DNA of 64,000 nucleotides from Chryseosolibacter sp964551035. GTDB taxonomy: Bacteria > Bacteroidota > Bacteroidia > Cytophagales > Cyclobacteriaceae. The position numbers and the translations under genes were made by a program. The notes under the pieces are model-generated. The model had not been told where the DNA came from. It saw only the letters and a list, made by a program, of their open reading frames with translations, and searched no databases. Positions 8,382-15,920 of the stretch are shown here, in pieces. How positions within the stretch are numbered: the stretch's first letter is position 1; each line of letters opens with the position of its first letter. The DNA is taken from positions 1-64,000 of the forward strand of contig CAZKBK010000027.1 of the NCBI GenBank assembly GCA_964551035.1. Direction: 5' to 3'.

Positions 8382-9260
8382 ATGGAAAACGCTATGGATA
8401 CGACCACCAGGAAGTCGAAGAAAATTCCGCCGCAACACCAACGGCGCCAGCCGGGAATCGAGACCGAAATGCAGCCGCGACCGGTCTACGACACCACCGA
8501 TCCGGGATACAACCGGCTGGAAGGTAAGGTCGCGATCATCACCGGCGGAGATAGCGGCATCGGGAGAGCTGTTGCCATCATGTTCGCCAAGGAAGGCGCC
8601 GATGTGGCCATCGTGTATCTTGACGAGCATCGCGACGCGCAGGAAACGGCTGAGGCCGTACGCGTCTACGGTAAGGAAGCCCTGCTGATCGCCACCGACC
8701 TCTCGGTCGAAGTGAATTGCAAGCACGTGATCGATAAGACGATGGAGCATTTTGGACACCTGCACGTCCTCATCAACAATGCGGCCGTACAATACCTTCA
8801 AAAAGATATCCAGGACATCTCCGCTGAACAATGGGAATACACCTTCAAGGTGAATATTTTTTCCTATTTCTATCTGAGCAAGTATGCCGTGCCGCACATG
8901 AAGGAGGGGAGTTGCATCATCAACACCAGTTCCGTCAACGCTTATCGGGGGAACGAGATGTTGATGGATTATTCCGCCACGAAGGGAGCAATCGTTTCAT
9001 TTACGCGAAGCCTTTCGCAGTCGCTGATCAGGAAAGGCATCCGCGTGAACGCGGTGGCACCCGGGCCCGTGTGGACGCCGTTGATCCCGGCATCCTTCAA
9101 CGAGGAAAAGGTGAGCGAGTTTGGAAAAAACGTGCCGATGGAACGACCGGCGCAGCCCGTGGAGATCGCGCCCTGTTACGTCTTTCTCGCCTCGCGGGAA
9201 GGAGCGTTCATCACAGGCCAGGTGTTGCATCCCAACGGCGGGTCTATTATTAATACCTAA
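8382..9260 (+). CDS. SDR family oxidoreductase of the extended stress-type (YghA/YhdF-like)
   Basis: This NAD(P)-dependent short-chain dehydrogenase has 292 residues. The Rossmann motif TGGDSGIG is at 54-61, NNAA at 132-135, catalytic Ser at 183/184, and Tyr197 with Lys201 (YSATK). The roughly 45-residue N-terminal extension ending in PGYNRLEGKVAIITGG is characteristic of the glucose/ribitol dehydrogenase-like group, often found among general-stress proteins. Substrate cannot be inferred. ATG codons at 8382 and 8394 are both possible; the first leaves only 6 bases after the baeRF stop. Co-transcription with a ribosome-associated stress-type protein supports a stress role, as an inference. Confidence 0.88.
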   Translation: MENAMDTTTRKSKKIPPQHQRRQPGIETEMQPRPVYDTTDPGYNRLEGKVAIITGGDSGIGRAVAIMFAKEGADVAIVYLDEHRDAQETAEAVRVYGKEALLIATDLSVEVNCKHVIDKTMEHFGHLHVLINNAAVQYLQKDIQDISAEQWEYTFKVNIFSYFYLSKYAVPHMKEGSCIINTSSVNAYRGNEMLMDYSATKGAIVSFTRSLSQSLIRKGIRVNAVAPGPVWTPLIPASFNEEKVSEFGKNVPMERPAQPVEIAPCYVFLASREGAFITGQVLHPNGGSIINT

Positions 9261-9567
9261 GACGCGGCCCCTACCGATCGTCGGCCGTGCGGCCGCTTGT
9301 CGCAAGGCGGCTTTCAGACGAGCCACGCGGACTTGCGAAAATGAGAAAGTCTGGGAATCCTCGCGGTTGTAAAGAGGATTTTTCTTCCCAACGTGATCTT
9401 GCAAACGGACGAATTCGTCCGGACGGCCGGACAAGCGCCGCTACCGGAAGGCAAGCGACGGTGGAATGAATTTTTTCGGTTCGTAGGGTTAACGGCGCGC
9501 ATCGACGGTCAGCGGGGAGATTGTCGATTGTGAAAGCCGGACCCGTGAACCCTATAACGAGCATCAG
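9261..9567. other. Intergenic stretch without a gene
   Basis: This 307-base gap is GC-rich, with short self-complementary runs (for example CGGCCGTGCGGCCG near 9282) but no convincing hairpin-plus-T-tract terminator. No frame here has coding character. I see no clear promoter for the small gene that follows. Confidence 0.5.
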
Positions 9568-9780
9568 ATGGAAACTTACCGCATTTACTTTGAGGAGCGT
9601 GAGCAGGGGGAAGTCCTGCGCATCCTCGGTCATTATGGCGGCGTGCAGATCAACGACGTCAGCCACAACAGTATAGATATTGGGATTGACCGCCCTGACG
9701 GCGACGAATTCTACGAAAAGCTCATGGAGCAACTTGAGCGCGAAGTTTACGATTCCAGCCCGCAGTACCGCTACGTCTAG
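9568..9780 (+). CDS. Small acidic hypothetical protein
   Basis: This 70-residue soluble protein is very acidic. It has an alternating strand pattern (RIYFEEREQGEVLRILGHYGGVQINDVSHNSIDIGID) followed by an amphipathic helix (GDEFYEKLMEQLEREVYD), an alpha/beta ferredoxin-like layout. I do not recognise a family. Its stop codon is one base away from that of the convergent M28 peptidase. No good promoter is visible. Confidence 0.55.
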   Translation: METYRIYFEEREQGEVLRILGHYGGVQINDVSHNSIDIGIDRPDGDEFYEKLMEQLEREVYDSSPQYRYV

Positions 9781-9781
9781 G

Positions 9782-11002
9782 CTAGAACGTCACGGTCAGG
9801 TCGACCTCTTCGCCATCCCGTCGTACTTTGACGGGCACGGTCTGCCCCTTCTCGAATTTCCCCAGCGCTTCCATGTATCCGTATATGTCCTTGATGGCGA
9901 ATTCGCCTAGCTGGATAATGATATCGCCGGTCTTGATTCCGGCTTTGTCGGCAGGCCTGCCTTCAGTAACCCCATCGACCTTCAGTCCCTCTTCGGTGGC
10001 GGCGTAACTCGGCATCACGCCGAGGGTGACCTTGAAGGAGGTCCGCGTACCCTGGTCGCGCGTGCGCGTCTTCAGGAAGGCCAGTTTAGGCTCGCCATCG
10101 GTAGCGTCGACCACGGCAGCAATGATTTTCAAGACTTCCGCTTCTCCGGGGAGATTGATCTTCTGCCAGTCGTCGGAAGGTTTGTGATAGTCGGCATGCG
10201 AACCCGTGAAAAAGTGTAATACAGGAATGTCCTTCAGATAGAATGACGTGTGGTCGGAGGGGCCCGTCCCGGAGGAATCTGTTTTGATGACCACATGTTC
10301 ATTGCCAAGCGTGTCGAGCAGGGGTTCCCAGTTCGGACTGGTGCCCGTACCGTGGACAAGCAGGGTTTTGTTCAGGGTATCCAGACGGCCGATCATGTCC
10401 ATGTTGATCATGAAGTTGATGTTCTCCAGCGGCACCGTTGGGTGCTCGGTAAAATACTTGGAACCCAGAAGCCCAAGTTCTTCTGCGGAGAAGCAGATGA
10501 AGAGAAAGTTATAGTTTTCCGTGCGGTCGTTGTCCGCAAAGTACCGCGCCAGTTCGAGTACGCCGGCAACACCGGAAGCGTTGTCGTCGGCGCCGTTGTG
10601 GATCTTGTTGGCGGGATTCGCGTCGAGGGAACTGTTTTGGCCGTCGGTGCCAAGGTGGTCGTAGTGCGCACCGATGACGATGGTGTGTGCCGCCCGATTG
10701 TCGAGAAAAGCAACCACGTTGGCAGCGGTGTCAACGCCGCCTTCCCCATGAACACCCCTTCGGAAGGTAAAGGTTTGGAGGAAGTCGGTTTCGCCCTTCG
10801 GTTCCAGGTCCAGGGCGCTGAATTGTGAAACAATGTATTCAGCGGCAAGGGCTGCGCCCTCCGTGCCCGATCCTCTCCCTGCGAGTTTGTCGTCCGCAAG
10901 GGTTTTTATGTGGCTCCCGATGATTTTGGTATCGAAGGGCTGGGTTTTCGCGCCACAGCCGGCGAGGAATGCAGCGATGGTGACGTAGACAACGTGTTTC
11001 AT
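9782..11002 (-). CDS. Lipoprotein M28-family metallopeptidase with C-terminal PDZ domain
   Basis: This predicted outer-envelope aminopeptidase is 406 residues long. A lipobox ends in Cys16 (FLAGC). The M28 two-zinc site is complete by eye: GAHYDH (His, Asp), GADDNASG (bridging Asp), SAEELG (catalytic Glu and Glu ligand), NMDMIG (Asp) and HADYHKPSDD (His). The last roughly 90 residues form a PDZ domain (GIKTGDIIIQLGEFAIKDIYGYMEAL), common in Bacteroidota M28 peptidases and likely to bind substrates or partners. I chose the ATG at 11002, not an upstream one at 11089, because it starts the lipoprotein signal. Monocistronic. Confidence 0.92.
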   Translation of the reverse strand: MKHVVYVTIAAFLAGCGAKTQPFDTKIIGSHIKTLADDKLAGRGSGTEGAALAAEYIVSQFSALDLEPKGETDFLQTFTFRRGVHGEGGVDTAANVVAFLDNRAAHTIVIGAHYDHLGTDGQNSSLDANPANKIHNGADDNASGVAGVLELARYFADNDRTENYNFLFICFSAEELGLLGSKYFTEHPTVPLENINFMINMDMIGRLDTLNKTLLVHGTGTSPNWEPLLDTLGNEHVVIKTDSSGTGPSDHTSFYLKDIPVLHFFTGSHADYHKPSDDWQKINLPGEAEVLKIIAAVVDATDGEPKLAFLKTRTRDQGTRTSFKVTLGVMPSYAATEEGLKVDGVTEGRPADKAGIKTGDIIIQLGEFAIKDIYGYMEALGKFEKGQTVPVKVRRDGEEVDLTVTF

Positions 11003-11208
11003 AGTAGGTATGGTTGGGGCGGCAAGATAAGGAGCAGCACAACGTGAAAAAAGAGAATCGGGGACGAGGCCGTGAGGTTCGCGCAGCATGAAGGTTCAAC
11101 GCATTCCCTAACCCTTTGGAGGCCGGTCTGCGCGGCCGGCGAAAATGATTTGAATATGAGGTGATTCGGTTCTACTTTGTGCGGATATTCACAATCTCAA
11201 CGCTCGGC

Positions 11209-11922
11209 ATGAATCCATTGGAGAAGAAAATTGCGCTGGTCACCGGAGGCAGCAGGGGGATAGGATACGGAATCGCCCAGTCGTTGCTGGAGCGGGGAAT
11301 GCGTGTAGCAATCACAAGTCGCTCGGGAAAATCAGCGGATGATGCCGCGGCGCGTCTGGCGAAATCTGGCAACGGGGAGGTCATCGGAATGATGGCTGAC
11401 GTCCGGAACGGCGGCGACATGGACGACGTTGTGAAGCAGGTGACAAAGAAATGGGGCGGCCTCGATGTGCTGGTGGCTAACGCAGGATTGGGATATTTTG
11501 GGTCAATAGAAACGCTCACCGCCGAGCAATGGTCGGAGACCATCGACACCAACCTCACAGGTGTCTTTCACAGTGTGAAGGCATCTGTTCCCGCGCTGAA
11601 GGCTTCAAAAGGATATATTATCACCATCGCCAGTCTTGCGGGAACGAACTTCTTCGCGGGTGGCTCGGCCTACAACGCCAGCAAGTTCGGACTCGTCGGA
11701 TTCTCCCAGGCGATCATGCTGGATTTGCGCAACTACGGTGTAAAGGTAACGACGGTAATGCCGGGTTCTGTGGCTACCGGTTTCAATGTGGGAAAACCTT
11801 CCAGCGACAATACGTGGAAGATTCAACCGGAAGACATTGGTCAGATCGTGGTGGACCTGCTGGAGATGAACCCAAGGACGTTACCCAGTAAGGTGGAAGT
11901 TCGCCCGACGACCCCGCCGTGA
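11209..11922 (+). CDS. Classical SDR family oxidoreductase
   Basis: This 237-residue NAD(P)-dependent dehydrogenase shows TGGSRGIG at 12-19, Arg38 after the second strand (suggesting NADP preference), NAG at 91-93, Ser142, and Tyr155/Lys159 (YNASK). It resembles FabG-like or serine/3-hydroxy acid dehydrogenases, but the substrate is open. I chose the ATG at 11209; a GTG at 11161 would prepend a hydrophobic segment foreign to the family. Flanked by a divergent peptidase gene and a convergent micro-gene. Confidence 0.88.
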   Translation: MNPLEKKIALVTGGSRGIGYGIAQSLLERGMRVAITSRSGKSADDAAARLAKSGNGEVIGMMADVRNGGDMDDVVKQVTKKWGGLDVLVANAGLGYFGSIETLTAEQWSETIDTNLTGVFHSVKASVPALKASKGYIITIASLAGTNFFAGGSAYNASKFGLVGFSQAIMLDLRNYGVKVTTVMPGSVATGFNVGKPSSDNTWKIQPEDIGQIVVDLLEMNPRTLPSKVEVRPTTPP

Positions 11923-11948
11923 GCGTTCAACCCTCGTCGCCTCTTAAC

Positions 11949-12185
11949 TCATTTTCCTCCAAACGGCTTTTTCTCATCCGCGCGCGCAACCTGCTGAGAA
12001 CGGATCAACTCCATATGCGCTGTCTGTCGAAGCTTAGCCAATTCGGCCTCGTGCCTTTCTGCCTCAAGACGCCAGAATTCTGCTACCCGGCGTTGATTTT
12101 GCGCTTCTTCGTGTCGCTGGAAGGCCGTCAGAAGGGAAAGCAGCGTGACGCCGACAAGGGTGCCAATGAGGATTCGTCTCTTCAT
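11949..12185 (-). CDS. Small membrane-anchored coiled-coil protein
   Basis: This 78-residue product has one N-terminal transmembrane helix (ILIGTLVGVTLLSLLTAF) followed by a highly charged alpha-helical tail (residues 24-70) with heptad-like spacing, ending in KKPFGGK. No family is recognised. It lies downstream of lepB on the same strand with 132 bases between, so it could be in the lepB transcript or have its own promoter. Confidence 0.5.
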   Translation of the reverse strand: MKRRILIGTLVGVTLLSLLTAFQRHEEAQNQRRVAEFWRLEAERHEAELAKLRQTAHMELIRSQQVARADEKKPFGGK

Positions 12186-12317
12186 GGGGGTTGTTTTCTT
12201 ACAATTTACAAAGAAATCCTACATCACCTCAAAATGTAACCGGCCGGCTTTACGGATTTTTGATTTATTTTTCTGCGAGGCGCCCGCGCTGGCTCCTGGC
12301 GCTAACTCCTTGGCGCG

Positions 12318-13433
12318 TCACCTGATTCCGGTGAAAATGCGCTTCCAACGGATCTTATTCCAAAAATCTCCGTATTCATCCCACGAAAACCATATGAACA
12401 GCGCTTTTCCGACAATGTGATCCTCGGGCACAAATCCCCAATAGCGTGAGTCCAGTGAATTGTTTCGGTTATCACCCATCATGAAATAGTAATTCTGGCG
12501 GAACGTGTAGGTGGATACTTCCTGTCCGTCGATCGCGAGTGCGCCGTTGTTTACCTCAGCATCTTCATGGCCTTCGAAATCGGTGATGGTCGTCCCGTAA
12601 AGCGCCAGCGTGGAATCGTTTACCGGAATGGTCAGTCCTTTGGCGGGAATCGTGATCGGTCCGTATTCGTCAACGTTCCAGCCCATCGTTGCGGATGGAA
12701 AGATGTCCGACTCCGGTGCAGTCGCAACGGTTTCATGAACGGTGCTGATATAGGGAAGGCGACGCAGGCCGTCCGCCTGTTCGTCCGTCAGGAACATCGC
12801 GTATACCGCGGCCTGGTCGCCGGGCATACCCAGATAGTAATAATCGTTCGGGTCAAGCGCCAGGCGTTCGAGATTTCTCGGATTAATGGGGCTCCGGGCG
12901 ACCACCTTGTACCGGTATTTCATGCCGGGATAATGCCTTAAGGCCACGTTGTTGACCCGAAGCTGTCCTTTATGGAGGTTGAGTACATCGCCTGGCAGGC
13001 CGACGCAGCGCTTCACGTAAAAGGTTTTCAGGTCCACGGGGTGCTCAAGGCCGTCGTTCTCCGCTACACCCGGGACGTTAAAGACCACGACGTCTTCCCG
13101 TTTCACCGCGCTGATGCCCGGCAACCGGTATGATGGAAGTTCAATCCAGTCCAGGTACGAGGGAATCTCCGTTCCCCAGATCTTCTGATGGGTAAGCGGA
13201 ATTTGCAAAGGCGTGCGGGGGGTTCTCGCGCCGTAGTGTAACTTACTGACAAACAGGTAATCACCCACAAGGAGGGTGTTCTCCATCGAGGGCGTGGGAA
13301 TCACAAAGGCTTCAACGACCGACCATCGGAACAGGGTTGCGACGACCACGGCGAAAATGATGGAATCGCGCCATTCGATCCACCGGGACTTATACTTCCG
13401 TTCCTTTTTAGGACTGAAAAAATTCCATTTCAT
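12318..13433 (-). CDS. lepB: Signal peptidase I
   Basis: Membrane-bound serine protease of family S26 that removes signal peptides from exported proteins. One N-terminal membrane helix (about 24-40) precedes the catalytic serine in PTPSMENTLL (Ser49). Lys111 in VKREDVVVF is the general base. The C-terminal signature GDNRNNSLDSRYWGFVP is intact. At 371 residues it is longer than E. coli LepB. A roughly 130-residue insertion between the Lys region and GDNRNNS (containing DPNDYYYLGMPGDQAAVYAMF) is typical of Bacteroidota. The ATG is preceded at about 9 bases by a strong AAAGGAGGTGA ribosome binding site, rare in this phylum. A structured leader is described separately. Confidence 0.95.
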   Translation of the reverse strand: MKWNFFSPKKERKYKSRWIEWRDSIIFAVVVATLFRWSVVEAFVIPTPSMENTLLVGDYLFVSKLHYGARTPRTPLQIPLTHQKIWGTEIPSYLDWIELPSYRLPGISAVKREDVVVFNVPGVAENDGLEHPVDLKTFYVKRCVGLPGDVLNLHKGQLRVNNVALRHYPGMKYRYKVVARSPINPRNLERLALDPNDYYYLGMPGDQAAVYAMFLTDEQADGLRRLPYISTVHETVATAPESDIFPSATMGWNVDEYGPITIPAKGLTIPVNDSTLALYGTTITDFEGHEDAEVNNGALAIDGQEVSTYTFRQNYYFMMGDNRNNSLDSRYWGFVPEDHIVGKALFIWFSWDEYGDFWNKIRWKRIFTGIR

Positions 13434-13434
13434 A

Positions 13435-13510
13435 GGGATTCACCTCCTTTGCGTTGGTCGGCGTGGGGCCTCAGCAATTACAAGCCTGAGGCCTGCGAGG
13501 AGGAAATCCC
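13435..13510 (-). promoter_or_regulatory. lepB leader: SD-sequestering helix enclosing a stable hairpin
   Basis: In the minus-strand transcript, GGGATT-T-CCTCC (13510-13499) can pair with GGAGG-TG-AATCCC (13447-13435). This gives 11 base pairs with a small internal loop, and the ribosome binding site GGAGG lies in the 3' arm right before the lepB ATG at 13433. The helix encloses a perfect 8-bp hairpin, GGCCTCAG/CTGAGGCC, at 13467-13474 and 13486-13493 with an 11-base loop. This geometry fits translational control by occlusion of the ribosome binding site. No known riboswitch class is recognised. Confidence 0.5.
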
Positions 13511-13532
13511 GGACCACTGGATGGCCCATAAA

Positions 13533-13584
13533 GGGGAAGGATTGCGACCGAATGTGAAGCAGAACGGGCCGCAATCCTGTCCCC
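13533..13584 (-). promoter_or_regulatory. Upstream hairpin in the lepB leader region
   Basis: GGGG-(2)-GGATTGCG at 13533-13546 pairs with CGCAATCC-(3)-CCCC at 13570-13584, giving 12 bp in two segments. On the plus strand a T-rich run follows, but no plus-strand gene ends here, so it is better read as part of the leader between the small minus-strand gene and lepB, or as a terminator-like attenuator. Confidence 0.4.
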
Positions 13585-13626
13585 ATTTCTTTTTATGTTG
13601 ATTTCTATGCTGCCGGACGTGTTCAG

Positions 13627-13821
13627 TCAGGCTGTCAATCGGGTGTCGGACGCGGGCGCTTCTTCCTGAAGGGAAAGTTCGGCGCTCGTCGCCTTGAAGT
13701 ACTCTTCTCCAACCTTCACGGTATACAGCACGCCCTTGTGGCGGGTTTCGCGCGGCTTCCCGTAAATTGTTCCTACCTGATCTTTGTAAATGACCGTATC
13801 GCCGTTTCTGATTTTTTCCAT
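13627..13821 (-). CDS. Small KOW/SH3-like hypothetical protein
   Basis: This 64-residue soluble protein has the strand-rich pattern IRNGDTVIYKDQVGTIYGKPRETRHKGVLYTVKVGEEYFKATSAELS, which resembles a single KOW/SH3-like barrel. There are no cysteines. The function is unknown; nucleic-acid binding is possible by fold analogy only. It lies upstream of lepB on the same strand and is divergent from the ABC-F gene. The copy-2 upstream element lies 16 bases before its ATG. Confidence 0.6.
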   Translation of the reverse strand: MEKIRNGDTVIYKDQVGTIYGKPRETRHKGVLYTVKVGEEYFKATSAELSLQEEAPASDTRLTA

Positions 13822-13837
13822 ATTGTAAAGACCCTGT

Positions 13838-13865
13838 AAAACGTTATGCCTATCTGCTTGTCCGC
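13838..13865. promoter_or_regulatory. Recurring upstream element, copy 2
   Basis: AAAACGTTATGCC, then ATC, then TGCTTGTCCGC; compare 6821-6845. It lies between the divergent KOW-like and ABC-F genes. Confidence 0.35.
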
Positions 13866-13899
13866 TTGAAGGCTGTATCGCGACTCATGATTTTTGCGT

Positions 13900-13907
13900 T
13901 ACATTTG
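13900..13907 (+). promoter_or_regulatory. Candidate -7 promoter box of the ABC-F gene
   Basis: TACATTTG, a full match to TAnnTTTG, ends 20 bases before the TTG start codon at 13928. This is the same spacing as at several other genes in this window and supports that start. Confidence 0.5.
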
Positions 13908-13927
13908 CCGTTTAATACTGCACATCA

Positions 13928-15799
13928 TTGAACTATCTCTCCGCTGAATCGATCGCGAAAAGCTACCATGATGAATGGCTTTTTGAAGACATAACCCTCG
14001 GCATCTCGCAAGGCGAAAAGTTGGCGCTTGTTGGCAACAACGGAGTCGGAAAATCCACCTTGTTACGGATACTCTCGGGGGAGGTGCAGGCTGACAAGGG
14101 TAAAATCAGTACGCGCGACGGATTGCGAAAAGGCTTCCTCGTGCAACAACCCATGGTTGACGACGACGCCCGCGTTCGCGACGTTTTGTTCGATGATCAA
14201 AACGACGTTGCCCGCGTGGTGAAGGCGTACGAAAGCTGCATTCACAATCCCGACACCCCTTCGGCGCGGATGCAGGAGGTTTTGGAGATGATGGAGACGC
14301 TGCAGGCATGGGATTATGAGGCGAAGGTAACGGAGGTGACCGGCAAACTCGGTGTTGACGACCTCGAACGCAAATTCCGTGAACTTTCCGGAGGTCAGCG
14401 CAAGCGCGTGTTTCTCGCGCAACTCCTTCTCAGGGAGCCGGACCTTCTCATTCTCGATGAGCCCACCAACCACCTCGACCTCACGGCCATCGAGTGGCTT
14501 GAAAATTACCTCGCCTCCCAGCAAGTGACCCTTATCATGGTTACGCACGACCGTTATTTTCTCGACAATGTGGCTACCGAGATCATTGAACTCGACCGGG
14601 GCAAGCTTTTTCGCTACAAAGGCAACTACGCGTGGTTTCTGGAGAAGAAAGCGGAAAGGGAAGAGGCGCTAAAAGCCGAGGTCGACCGGGCGCGCAACCT
14701 GATGCGGAAGGAGCTCGAGTGGATGAGGAGGCAACCCAAGGCGAGGGGTACGAAAGCCAAATACCGCGTTGACGCCTTTTATGAATTGAAGGAGAAGGCG
14801 TCGCAGGAAGTGCGCAAGGACCGGATGGAACTCGACGTGCGCGAAGCACGGCAGGGAGGGAAGATACTCGAAGTTGAGCACCTCGCGAAACGGTTCGGAC
14901 AACAGGTCATCGTCGACAACTTTTCGTATGTCTTCAAAAAAAAGGACCGCATTGGCGTGGTCGGCAAGAACGGCTCCGGAAAGTCCACTTTTCTTGACCT
15001 GCTGACAGGCCGGATGACTCCCGATGGCGGCGCCGTGATCCCGGGTGTGACCACAAAGTTCGGGTACTTTACCCAGCATGCAGATGATCTTAATGGCGAA
15101 AACCGCCTCATTGACGAGGTGAAATCAATCGCCGAGTACATCACCCTTTCCGATGGATCTCAAGTGTCGGCTTCAAAGTTCCTGGACATGTTCCTCTTTC
15201 CCCCCGCGAAGCAATACACGTTTGTTCATAAGCTCAGCGGTGGAGAGAAGAAGAGGCTGCAGTTGCTGAAGATGCTGGTTACCAGCCCTAATTTTCTCAT
15301 CCTCGACGAACCTACCAACGACTTCGACATCGACACACTCAATGTGCTGGAGGATTTCCTGGAGAAGTTCCAGGGCTGTCTGATGCTGGTATCTCACGAT
15401 CGTTATTTCATGGACCACCTCGTCGACCAGCTGTTTGTTTTCGAGGGCGACGGGACCATCAGGCTATTCAACGGGAATTACACGGATTACCGCGCCTGGC
15501 TTGACGAGCAGACGTTGACGAAGGTCACGCCGCGAAAACAGGAGGGCGCAAAACAGGCATCGCCGCCGGCGGAAAAAAGAAAGCTCTCGTTCCGGGAGAA
15601 ACAGGAGTATGAAAACCTCCAGGGTGAAATCGATCAGCTTGAGGCGAAGAAGGCGGAACTCACGGCTTTTTTTAACAGCGGGACCACTGACCATGAAGCG
15701 CTAAAGCAACGCGGGAACGAACTTCAATCGATTGAAGCGCAGATTGAAAAAAAAACCATGCGTTGGCTGGAGCTTTCCGAGTTGATCGGACAGGGCTAG
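13928..15799 (+). CDS. ABC-F family ATPase (Uup-like)
   Basis: This soluble duplicated ABC protein, with no membrane domain, is of the class that acts on ribosomes (translation factors or antibiotic protection). First cassette: Walker A GNNGVGKST, signature LSGGQRKRVFLA, Walker B LLILDEPTNHLD. Second cassette: GKNGSGKST, LSGGEKKRLQLL, LILDEPTNDFD. Between them lies a charged linker (about residues 240-310). The C-terminal region from about 540 is a coiled coil (RKLSFREKQEYENLQGEIDQLEAKKAEL), as in Uup. The start is TTG at 13928: it reproduces the usual MNYLS.E...KSY opening and no in-frame ATG lies nearby. 623 residues, normal for the family. Confidence 0.93.
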   Translation: MNYLSAESIAKSYHDEWLFEDITLGISQGEKLALVGNNGVGKSTLLRILSGEVQADKGKISTRDGLRKGFLVQQPMVDDDARVRDVLFDDQNDVARVVKAYESCIHNPDTPSARMQEVLEMMETLQAWDYEAKVTEVTGKLGVDDLERKFRELSGGQRKRVFLAQLLLREPDLLILDEPTNHLDLTAIEWLENYLASQQVTLIMVTHDRYFLDNVATEIIELDRGKLFRYKGNYAWFLEKKAEREEALKAEVDRARNLMRKELEWMRRQPKARGTKAKYRVDAFYELKEKASQEVRKDRMELDVREARQGGKILEVEHLAKRFGQQVIVDNFSYVFKKKDRIGVVGKNGSGKSTFLDLLTGRMTPDGGAVIPGVTTKFGYFTQHADDLNGENRLIDEVKSIAEYITLSDGSQVSASKFLDMFLFPPAKQYTFVHKLSGGEKKRLQLLKMLVTSPNFLILDEPTNDFDIDTLNVLEDFLEKFQGCLMLVSHDRYFMDHLVDQLFVFEGDGTIRLFNGNYTDYRAWLDEQTLTKVTPRKQEGAKQASPPAEKRKLSFREKQEYENLQGEIDQLEAKKAELTAFFNSGTTDHEALKQRGNELQSIEAQIEKKTMRWLELSELIGQG

Positions 15800-15865
15800 T
15801 GTGCCAGAAAGCACGTTCACGTCTGCGCTTTCCTTTCACACAATTTTAATTGACCGTTTGCGTAA

Positions 15866-15888
15866 AATGAAGTAATTATGGCTTCATT
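15866..15888. promoter_or_regulatory. Inverted repeat upstream of the GMC oxidoreductase
   Basis: AATGAAG and CTTCATT are perfect 7-base arms separated by 9 bases, 33 bases before the GMC start codon. Its position suits an operator; the binding factor is unknown. Confidence 0.35.
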
Positions 15889-15920
15889 ATCCTAAATTTA
15901 AGCAAACATTATTTCGAAAA

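Noticed and set aside
13533..13594. Plus-strand terminator (12-bp hairpin and T-rich run)
   Set aside because: No plus-strand gene ends upstream of it; both neighbours are on the minus strand, so it was interpreted as part of the lepB leader region.
13840..13863. GGAC-N16-CGTT on the minus strand, like an EcfG general-stress promoter
   Set aside because: EcfG promoters belong to Alphaproteobacteria; the rest of the window is clearly Bacteroidota, and copy 1 of the shared element lacks the CGTT.
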